Assembly: GCA_026391455.1 (NCBI GenBank)
Contig: JAPLEH010000062.1
Span: 1 to 64,000, forward strand
Origin: Bacteroidota bacterium
GTDB taxonomy: Bacteria; Bacteroidota; Bacteroidia; Chitinophagales; Chitinophagaceae
DNA length: 64,000 nucleotides
Direction: 5' to 3'
Position numbers and translations under genes: made by a program
Notes under the pieces: model-generated
The model's input: the letters and a program-made list of their open reading frames with translations, nothing else
Databases searched by the model: none
What the model was told of the DNA's origin: nothing
In this document: positions 37,239 through 43,669 of the stretch, one piece after another
Layout: each line of letters starts with the position of its first letter
How positions within the stretch are numbered: the stretch's first letter is position 1

Positions 37239-38441
37239 ATGAATCCAAATATTGAAAAACTTTGTCGGATCAGCGCCCGTTCGTCAAGAGTGGTCCTTGG
37301 ATTGATGAGCGGCACATCCTTCGATGGGCTCGATCTGGCCCTTTGCCGGATCAGCGGGCATGGCCCGGGTACTGGTTTGGAATTGCTGGAATTCACAACC
37401 GTAGCCTATGACCAACATTTTAAAGAAGATCTGAAATCTATCTTCTCCCGTCGCGATGCTGATCTCGAAAAAGTATGTCTGCTGAATGAAAAAGTGGCCA
37501 TTCATCATGCTTCCATTATCAACCAAAGTTTGCAATCATGGGGTTATTCCAGCGATGAAGTGGATCTGGTGGCCAGTCATGGGCAAACCATCTATCATGC
37601 ACCGGCCTCTTTGCATGGGAAAACAGCATATCCCAATGCCACACTGCAAATCGGGGATGGCGATCATATCGCTGTGCATACCGGCATCATCACGGTAAGC
37701 GATTTCCGGCAAAAACATATTGCAGCAGGTGGTGAAGGTGCTCCGCTTGCCGTTTATGGAGATTACCTGGTGTTTTCAAAAGAAGGAGAAAACAGGATCA
37801 TGCTGAATATCGGCGGTATCGCCAATTTTACCTGGTTGCCCGGTGACCTGGACACATCGAAAGTTTTCAGTACGGATACCGGGCCGGGCAATACAATGAT
37901 GGATGCCACGGTACAGCAATATTTCCCGGGATTATATTTTGATGAAAATGGTGCTATTGCTGCTGTAGGAACGGTGCAGCCGGCTTTATTGTCCCGCTTA
38001 TTGGAGCATCCTTTTTTTGAAGCGGATTTCCCAAAAACGACCGGCCCTGAATTATTCAACCGCCGGTATTTCGATGATGCGTTGCAGGCTTCCGAAATAC
38101 CCGATCTATCCCCGGAAGATCAACTGGCCACGCTCTGCCGGTTTTCTGCCGAAACCATTGCTAAAGCCATATTAAAATGTTGCACTAGCGGTGATGCATA
38201 CACGATATATACCAGCGGTGGCGGCATGCATAACCCCGTATTGATGGACCACCTGAAAAACCTGTTGCCGGGGATCCCCTTTCATACCACCGCACAATTA
38301 CAGATTAATCCCGATGCCAAGGAAGCTGTATTATTTGCGTTGCTGGCCAATGAAGCAGTGTCGGGTGGCCGTTTTCGTTTCGGGCATAAGGGCAGCGGTA
38401 TTCCGGATGTGAGCATGGGAAAAATCTGTTTTCCCTGCTGA
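37239..38441 (+). CDS. anmK: Anhydro-N-acetylmuramic acid kinase AnmK
   Basis: 400 residues, cytoplasmic. Hydrolyses the 1,6-anhydro ring of anhydro-MurNAc and phosphorylates it to MurNAc-6-phosphate in peptidoglycan recycling. Signature at the start LGLMSGTSFDGLDLALCRI (from about 20), then VASHGQTIYHAP, LGDG-type RI (QIGDGDHIAVHTGI), the acid-kinase motif TDTGPGNTMMDA and the C-terminal SGGGMHNPVLM. Length is close to the family norm (about 370-400). It is transcribed away from deoR-susC-susD; no murQ or nagZ is seen nearby. Confidence 0.95.
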   Translation: MNPNIEKLCRISARSSRVVLGLMSGTSFDGLDLALCRISGHGPGTGLELLEFTTVAYDQHFKEDLKSIFSRRDADLEKVCLLNEKVAIHHASIINQSLQSWGYSSDEVDLVASHGQTIYHAPASLHGKTAYPNATLQIGDGDHIAVHTGIITVSDFRQKHIAAGGEGAPLAVYGDYLVFSKEGENRIMLNIGGIANFTWLPGDLDTSKVFSTDTGPGNTMMDATVQQYFPGLYFDENGAIAAVGTVQPALLSRLLEHPFFEADFPKTTGPELFNRRYFDDALQASEIPDLSPEDQLATLCRFSAETIAKAILKCCTSGDAYTIYTSGGGMHNPVLMDHLKNLLPGIPFHTTAQLQINPDAKEAVLFALLANEAVSGGRFRFGHKGSGIPDVSMGKICFPC

Positions 38442-38451
38442 TATGCGGCAC

Positions 38452-38483
38452 AAAAAAACCGGTTTGCTGCAGCAGCAAACCGG
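38452..38483 (-). terminator. Terminator of the DUF2911 gene
   Basis: CCGGTTTGCTGC and GCAGCAAACCGG form a 12-bp stem; on the minus strand a T run follows. It lies between the convergent anmK and DUF2911 genes, about 20 bp past the stop of the latter. Confidence 0.8.
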
Positions 38484-38502
38484 CTCCTTAATGTATTATT
38501 AT

Positions 38503-39018
38503 TTACTTCACATCGAAGCTGATCTTATATTCACCCCAATGTAAGGATACCATGCCTTCGGGGCTGATGGTATATGTTAATTTTTCAGCAGCAGGATCGG
38601 CCGTTCCGGCTTTTACTTTAATGCGCAATGCATCTTCTGATTCTTTATAGCTGAAAGCGCCCCACTGATTCCAGGTTTTGTTGAAGATAAGGGTCCATTC
38701 GTCACCGTTTTTAATGATGAAGAATCCGTATTTACCGGCAGGCAGTTCCTGTCCGTTCACTTTTACCCCCTGGCTTACTTCAAACACGGTGGCTTCGTTG
38801 GCTCCGGCCCTCCATATTTTTCCTTCGAAGGGTTCGATTGCTGTTCCGATCTCACGGCCCTTTATGGAAGGCTGGCTGTAATCAATGGTGAGGGTAGCAC
38901 CATTGGGCAGTACTTGTTTGGCCTGTGCAGGCGGGCTGGGCCTTTTGGATTTATCGGATTGGGCAGAGGCAGTAAGTATGCCGGTAACGGCGATTGCGAG
39001 CAGGAAGAAGTATTTCAT
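38503..39018 (-). CDS. DUF2911-family secreted protein
   Basis: 171 residues from ATG 39018 (frame from 39060 is longer by 14 unlikely residues). Signal peptide MKYFFLLAIAVTGILTASAQ. The mature domain fits DUF2911: ATLTIDYSQPSIKGREI, WRAGANEATVFEVS, LPAGKYGFFIIKNGDEWTLI, FNKTWNQWGAF. The family is widespread in Bacteroidota and its function is unknown; it is a single beta-sandwich domain probably in the periplasm. Ends with a strong terminator. Upstream lies the SRPBCC gene on the same strand. Confidence 0.82.
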   Translation of the reverse strand: MKYFFLLAIAVTGILTASAQSDKSKRPSPPAQAKQVLPNGATLTIDYSQPSIKGREIGTAIEPFEGKIWRAGANEATVFEVSQGVKVNGQELPAGKYGFFIIKNGDEWTLIFNKTWNQWGAFSYKESEDALRIKVKAGTADPAAEKLTYTISPEGMVSLHWGEYKISFDVK

Positions 39019-39081
39019 ATCGTTTGTTTTTATTTTTAAAGATTCTTCAAAGCTACACACTGCCCGTGAAAGAAAACGCAG

Positions 39082-39549
39082 TTATTTCACGAGCGGTTTT
39101 TTCTCCGAAAGTTGTTTCAATTGGTTGAGTCCTTTTTCCATCCGGGGACCGAAGCTGTTTTCGAAAAGAAGGCTCGAAAATTTTTCCCAGGGATACCAGC
39201 GGAGTTTAAAGTCCATATACCATTGTACCGTTACCGAATCGGGGTACAGGCCGGTCAAAAATTTCCACCCGCTTTTTGCACGGGAGCCCGGGGCTTCCCG
39301 GAAATGATAATCTGTTTCTTCGTTCGATATCACGGTACTGAGCAGGGTACTGTCTGTTGATCCGCCGGCTGAATCCCAGGCCGGATGCCAATTAGACGGG
39401 CGTTGCAATTGCGCGATCACCTCTGTGGCCGGGGCCCCAATATTGATGGCCTTGGATATGCGCACCGTTGAAGGAAAAAAAAAGGAAATGAATGTCAGAG
39501 TAAGCGCAAATGCCAGCAGACTGATGATTCCAAGTTTGATGATACGCAT
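39082..39549 (-). CDS. SRPBCC-fold (polyketide cyclase-like) membrane-anchored protein
   Basis: 155 residues. The N-terminal hydrophobic segment (about 5-27, LGIISLLAFALTLTFISFFF) anchors or exports it. The remainder is one START/SRPBCC domain: VRISKAINIGAPATEVIAQL, NWHPAWDSAGG, then YHFREAPGSRAKSGWKFL and a long C-terminal helix (GPRMEKGLNQLKQL). Such domains bind hydrophobic ligands in a deep pocket. Ligand unknown. The gene sits 44 bp after the ABC permease gene and 63 bp before DUF2911. Confidence 0.7.
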   Translation of the reverse strand: MRIIKLGIISLLAFALTLTFISFFFPSTVRISKAINIGAPATEVIAQLQRPSNWHPAWDSAGGSTDSTLLSTVISNEETDYHFREAPGSRAKSGWKFLTGLYPDSVTVQWYMDFKLRWYPWEKFSSLLFENSFGPRMEKGLNQLKQLSEKKPLVK

Positions 39550-39593
39550 AATTGATCGGATTAACGGCTACAATAAATGTAAGCAGGCCGGTT

Positions 39594-40715
39594 TTATTTC
39601 TCCCATTTTAAAACCCGGATAGTAATCAGGTAGATAACGGCCATCCATATCGCCAGTATACCGATCTCTCTGCCACATTGGAAAATGCTCAATCCTTCAA
39701 AGGATATTTTACGAATAGCATCATTGTATTGGGTGAGCGGCAGTACCTGACAAATCTTCTGCAGCCATTTGGGAAATACTTCGATGGAAAAAAATGTACC
39801 GGACAACATCATTTGCGGAAAGCCAAAAAGATTAATCAGCAACGGGATATAGGAATCATTTTTTGCCACGCTGCCGAAAATAAAGCCTACCCCCATCAGT
39901 AAAAAGAGCATGATGATAGTCATGATCAGTATTTCCACCACGGTAAGGAAGCCATGCCGTAGTGAAAAATCAAAGAAGAAATGTCCGAATACAATGAGTA
40001 TGATCACGCTCATCAGTTGAAACAACAGCCGGCTGGTGCCGATACCCACGAGGATATTGATCTTGCTAACGGGTGTGGCAAAAAAACGTTTGAGTACCAA
40101 CTGTTCCCGCAGGCTGTAAAAAAGAAAGGCGATTCCGAATAAAGTAGAGAATAATATAGAAAAGCCCAATTGTCCGGGCAGGATAAAATCAATGGGCTTG
40201 TATCGTTTTACTTCCGAAATTTCAGGTTTCTCGATCGTGATTAATGAAGCCGGGGCTCCTTTGCCGCTTTGTTCAAATTTCAGTTGCATGAATTCCAGTT
40301 CGTGCAGAAACCCGCCGATGGTATTACCGCTGGCCGTGGTAGAGCGAAGCTTTACAATATAGCGGCTGGCACCAGCAGAATCCTTTGCGGTGCGAAGGCT
40401 CAGCACACCCGTAAGTTTTCCCTTTTTCAATTCAGAAGCAATGACGGCTGTATCTGAAAAAGTAACGATACGTACAGACCGGTTGTTCCGCAAAAACATG
40501 TAAAAGGGGTTGGTGGTATCACTTCCCTGCTCCATCGCGATACGGTAAGAGGGGGCACCCCCTTCGCCGAAAGCGCCGAAGATCATAGTAAATATGATCG
40601 GAAATAAAATACTGAAAACGATGGCGACCGGCTGAGATATGATCGCTTTAAAACTAGCCTTATTGATCGCCCATAAAGCTCTTGCCTGGCTGTAAGATCG
40701 TTGTCCGGATTTCAT
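39594..40715 (-). CDS. ABC-2 type transporter permease
   Basis: 373 residues from ATG 40715. One TM at the N-terminus (about 25-45, VAIVFSILFPIIFTMIFGAF), a large extracytoplasmic domain (about 46-180) and about five TMs in the C-terminal half (LGFSILFSTLFGIAFLF, LFQLMSVIILIVFGHFFF, IMTIIMLFLLMGVGFIFG, LLINLFGFPQMMLSGTFF, IGILAIWMAVIYLITI). This is the YhhJ/ABC-2 exporter permease plan. No ATP-binding partner lies next to it in this window, which is unusual; the ATPase may be encoded elsewhere. The motif of substrate choice is not visible. Confidence 0.82.
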   Translation of the reverse strand: MKSGQRSYSQARALWAINKASFKAIISQPVAIVFSILFPIIFTMIFGAFGEGGAPSYRIAMEQGSDTTNPFYMFLRNNRSVRIVTFSDTAVIASELKKGKLTGVLSLRTAKDSAGASRYIVKLRSTTASGNTIGGFLHELEFMQLKFEQSGKGAPASLITIEKPEISEVKRYKPIDFILPGQLGFSILFSTLFGIAFLFYSLREQLVLKRFFATPVSKINILVGIGTSRLLFQLMSVIILIVFGHFFFDFSLRHGFLTVVEILIMTIIMLFLLMGVGFIFGSVAKNDSYIPLLINLFGFPQMMLSGTFFSIEVFPKWLQKICQVLPLTQYNDAIRKISFEGLSIFQCGREIGILAIWMAVIYLITIRVLKWEK

Positions 40716-40773
40716 ACCCCGCAAATGTATTTATTTATACGTTCAATCCTTAAAATAAAGATATTTGACAGCA

Positions 40774-41259
40774 ATGAACACAGCGTATCTTCTCACCGGC
40801 GGCAATATGGGTGTACGGCAGGATTACCTGCAGCAGGCGCAGCAACTACTCGGCACACATTGCGGCACAATCCGGCGTGCTTCTGCGATCTACGAAACGG
40901 CCGCCTGGGGTAATACCGGACAGGCCTCATTTCTAAACCAGGCTCTGGAACTTGAGACTTCGCTTAATGCCAAACAACTGATCCGCCGTGTGCTGAAATT
41001 GGAAAAAATGATGGGCCGTGTGCGGGAGGAAAAATACGGGCCCCGGATCATTGATATTGATATTTTGCTTTTCAATCATGAAAAATACCAATACTCTTTT
41101 TTAAACGTCCCCCACCCGGAAATGCAAAACCGGCGTTTTGTGCTGGTACCGCTGGCTGAGATCGCACCCGGGTTCTTCCATCCGGTATTGGAAAAAACGA
41201 TCACGGAATTACTGGCCATTTGCCCGGACACACTCGGAGTACACAAATGGCAGCCCTGA
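40774..41259 (+). CDS. folK: HPPK, 6-hydroxymethyl-7,8-dihydropterin pyrophosphokinase
   Basis: 161 residues from ATG 40774. Transfers pyrophosphate from ATP to the pterin alcohol in folate synthesis. Family marks: YLLTGGNMGVRQDYLQQA at the start, SAIYETAAWG, FLNQALELET and the ATP/Mg site region GRVREEKYGPRIIDIDILLF (about 86-105), followed by VPHPEMQNRRFVLVPL. It precedes the deoxynucleoside kinase gene by 100 bp on the same strand, an order common in Bacteroidota. Confidence 0.93.
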   Translation: MNTAYLLTGGNMGVRQDYLQQAQQLLGTHCGTIRRASAIYETAAWGNTGQASFLNQALELETSLNAKQLIRRVLKLEKMMGRVREEKYGPRIIDIDILLFNHEKYQYSFLNVPHPEMQNRRFVLVPLAEIAPGFFHPVLEKTITELLAICPDTLGVHKWQP

Positions 41260-41359
41260 AAAGTAGTTTCAAACGTGTACCGCTGATTTATCCACAAAGT
41301 TTTTTCCTTTATATAAGTACACCCTCATTTGTTTATTTTGCCGTTTCGTTTCGTGAAGT

Positions 41360-41992
41360 ATGAAGTATAATTTTATCACCATCGAAGGAAATATCGGTGC
41401 CGGCAAAACTACTCTGGCCCATCTGCTAAGCAAGCATTATAATGCCCGGTTGGTACTGGAAGAATTTGCCGACAATCCCTTTCTTCCGAAATTTTATGAA
41501 AACCCGGCCCAGTATGCGTTTCCGCTCGAGTTATTTTTTATGGCCGAGCGGTACAAGCAGCAAAAGGACCTGCTGCAGCAGAAGGATATGTTTCAACACC
41601 TGACCATTTCCGACTATTTGTTCACCAAATGCCTGCTCTTTGCCAAAGTAACGCTCCCGGATGATGAGTTCCGGCTTTACCAGCGGCTCTTCGATATCAT
41701 TCATCAGCAATTGGTGCAACCGGACATATTGCTATACCTGCATGCCCCGGTAACACGTCTGCAGGCCAATATCCGTAAACGCAACCGTTCATACGAACAG
41801 AATATTCCCGACGATTATCTCTTTAATATCCAGGAGACCTATACGAATTATATCAAGCAACATAATATCAAAACCTTATTTGTAGATGCCAGCAATGCCG
41901 ATTTTCTGGGCAATGAAAAGCACCTCCAGGTAATCTTTGATGCACTGGATAAGGAGTATGATGATGGGCAGCATTATATTACGCTACCGTGA
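41360..41992 (+). CDS. Deoxynucleoside kinase
   Basis: 210 residues, cytoplasmic. P-loop GNIGAGKTTL (about 10-19), then the substrate-site segment LEEFADNPFLPKFYENP, a long helix with ELFFMAERYKQQ, the LID region with RKRNRSYEQNIPDDYL. Phosphorylates deoxynucleosides for salvage. The stop codon is the first part of a heptamer repeat array (AGCTGCA, AGCTGTG words begin immediately). It is next to folK. Confidence 0.9.
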   Translation: MKYNFITIEGNIGAGKTTLAHLLSKHYNARLVLEEFADNPFLPKFYENPAQYAFPLELFFMAERYKQQKDLLQQKDMFQHLTISDYLFTKCLLFAKVTLPDDEFRLYQRLFDIIHQQLVQPDILLYLHAPVTRLQANIRKRNRSYEQNIPDDYLFNIQETYTNYIKQHNIKTLFVDASNADFLGNEKHLQVIFDALDKEYDDGQHYITLP

Positions 41993-42110
41993 GAGAAGCT
42001 GCAAGCTGTGAGCTGTGAGCTGCGACCTGCCTGCCCCTTTGGGGCGAGCTATCAGCCAAGAGCATCAAACAGACGGCTGCAAGCTTTAAGCTACAAGCTG
42101 CAAGAAAACA
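41992..42110. repeat. Heptamer half of composite repeat element A
   Basis: Starts at the deoxynucleoside kinase stop codon with AGCTGCA, AGCTGTG, AGCTGTG, AGCTGCG, ACCTGCC words, then a stretch with GGGGCGAGCTATCAGCC and TTAAGCTACAAGCTGCAAG. In reverse complement it matches the heptamer half of the element at 55393-55588, including the block ending CTCGCCCC(A)AGGGG, but is shorter by one long unit. Confidence 0.8.
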
Positions 42111-42140
42111 GCCAGCAACCAGTAACCGCGAACTGTATTC

Positions 42141-42288
42141 AACCTCTTGAACTTCTTAAACCTATGGAACCTATGGAACCTCTTAAACCTATGGAACCTC
42201 TGAAACCTATGCAACCTATGTAACCTATAAAACCTCTTGAACTTCTTAAACCTTTTGAACCTCTTGAACCTATGGAAACTATGGAACC
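42141..42288. repeat. Nonamer array, 16 units in exact register (element A)
   Basis: Units such as AACCTCTTG, AACTTCTTA, AACCTATGG, AACCTCTGA, AACCTATGC, AACCTATGT follow one another from 42141 at exactly 9 bp without insertion or deletion. Constant part AACCT; variable positions 6, 8 and 9. Nine being a multiple of three, every frame reads as a tripeptide repeat, which is not evidence of coding. The array ends next to the -7 element of the MFS gene. Confidence 0.9.
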
Positions 42289-42290
42289 AA

Positions 42291-42298
42291 TATCTTTG
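42291..42298 (+). promoter_or_regulatory. -7 promoter element of the MFS gene
   Basis: TATCTTTG, a match to TAnnTTTG, lies directly after the nonamer array and only 5 bp before the ATG at 42304. The nearest TTG (42264-42266, inside the array) is 24 bp away, a little far for a -33 element. Confidence 0.5.
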
Positions 42299-42303
42299 CC
42301 TGA

Positions 42304-43548
42304 ATGGCATCCCTCCTTCAGAAACAAAGCTTAATTCCATTACAACACAAAGAATTCAGGATTTTCATCATCGCTCGTTTCTTTTTGATTATGGCGCTGC
42401 GAATGCTGGGTACGGTGGCGGCCTATCAGTTGTTCAAACTTACCAATGATTCCTATTCCATCGGGTTGGCGGGTATGTCGGAATTCATTCCGGTTTTTTT
42501 GCTGGCCTTATATGCCGGGCATGTGATTGATAAATCGGATAAACGCACATTATTGCTGCGGGGCGTACTTACGTATTCCATTTGTGTGGGCGGTATGATC
42601 CTGATCACATCACCCTGGTTTGCCAGTCAGGTACAAAGTTCTTCCCTGCCCTATTTCTTTTACGCGGTTATATTTTGCACCGGTATTATCCGGGCATTTA
42701 CCGGCCCCACCACCAATGCGATCCTTTCACAACTGGTTCCCCGGGAAGTATTACAATATGCGGCCAATCTCAGTTCATCCACCTGGCTGGCCGCTTCGAT
42801 CACCGGTCACGCCTCTGCCGGCTTCTTCATTGCGTGGTTTGGTGTGCATGCTACTTTTTATATCATACTGGCCTATGTACTGGTGGCCGCACTTATGATT
42901 GCACAGATACGGAAAAAGCCGGTGGTGAATACCAAAAAAGATGTGAAAGCCTGGGATAGTATGAAAGAAGGATTGCAATTTGTATTTACAAATAAGATCA
43001 TGCTCGGAGCCATTTCTCTCGATCTTTTTGCCGTGCTGTTTGGAGGGGCGGTGGCCCTGATACCCGAATTTGCCGCCAAAATATTGCAGGTGGGTCCGAT
43101 CGGATTTGGATGGCTTAACGCCGCCATGGATATCGGCAGCGTGATAATGATCACGACACTAACGTTGATGCCTATGCGAAAAAGACAGGGCTATAAACTC
43201 CTCTATGCAGTAGGCGCATTTGGGCTGTGTATTATCATCTTTGGATGCTCCCAATGGTACTGGCTGTCGTTTGCCGCTCTCCTGCTGGCCGGTATGATGG
43301 ATGGCATCAGTGTGATCGTAAGGGGTACGATACTGCAACTCACCACCCCGGATGATAAACGGGGACGGGTGTCGAGTGTGAACTCCATGTTCATCAACAG
43401 CAGCAATGAACTGGGGCAGTTTGAAAGTGGCCTGATGGCAAAAGCAATGGGCACTGTTCCATCCGTAATCTTTGGCGGTACCATGACCCTCATCGTGGTG
43501 ATCATTACCTGGTTCAGAGCACCGGGACTGCGGAAATTTGAATACTGA
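42304..43548 (+). CDS. Major facilitator superfamily transporter
   Basis: 414 residues with about 12 TMs. Conserved loop after TM2 is HVIDKSDKRTLLLRG (position of the MFS DxxxRR signal), and the second half starts at about 220 with AISLDLFAVLFGGAVALIPE. Layout is close to the EntS/MFS-export group. Likely exports a small molecule by proton antiport; substrate unknown. The start codon at 42304 sits only 5 bp after a -7-like element at the end of the nonamer array, so a leaderless or short-leader transcript is possible. Confidence 0.85.
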   Translation: MASLLQKQSLIPLQHKEFRIFIIARFFLIMALRMLGTVAAYQLFKLTNDSYSIGLAGMSEFIPVFLLALYAGHVIDKSDKRTLLLRGVLTYSICVGGMILITSPWFASQVQSSSLPYFFYAVIFCTGIIRAFTGPTTNAILSQLVPREVLQYAANLSSSTWLAASITGHASAGFFIAWFGVHATFYIILAYVLVAALMIAQIRKKPVVNTKKDVKAWDSMKEGLQFVFTNKIMLGAISLDLFAVLFGGAVALIPEFAAKILQVGPIGFGWLNAAMDIGSVIMITTLTLMPMRKRQGYKLLYAVGAFGLCIIIFGCSQWYWLSFAALLLAGMMDGISVIVRGTILQLTTPDDKRGRVSSVNSMFINSSNELGQFESGLMAKAMGTVPSVIFGGTMTLIVVIITWFRAPGLRKFEY

Positions 43549-43605
43549 TCCGCCAATTCAATCCCCCATACAATCAATGCCTCGTGGCACCGGCAGCCTG
43601 TCTCT

Positions 43606-43637
43606 TTTGTTCCATTAAAATCTCTGCCGTACATTTA
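43606..43637 (+). promoter_or_regulatory. Promoter of the sensor kinase gene
   Basis: TTTG (43606-43609), 20 bp spacer, TACATTTA (43630-43637): a good fit to the Bacteroidota housekeeping promoter. The ATG at 43670 is 32 bp further. Confidence 0.5.
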
Positions 43638-43669
43638 AGTGTAATCAGCAATCTGAAAACTAACATGGA

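Noticed and set aside
42086-42340. Long reading frames through the nonamer array (tripeptide repeats such as HRFKRF or EPL)
   Set aside because: A 9-bp period makes every frame open and repetitive; no start context, no signal and no homologous domain. Treated as repeat DNA.
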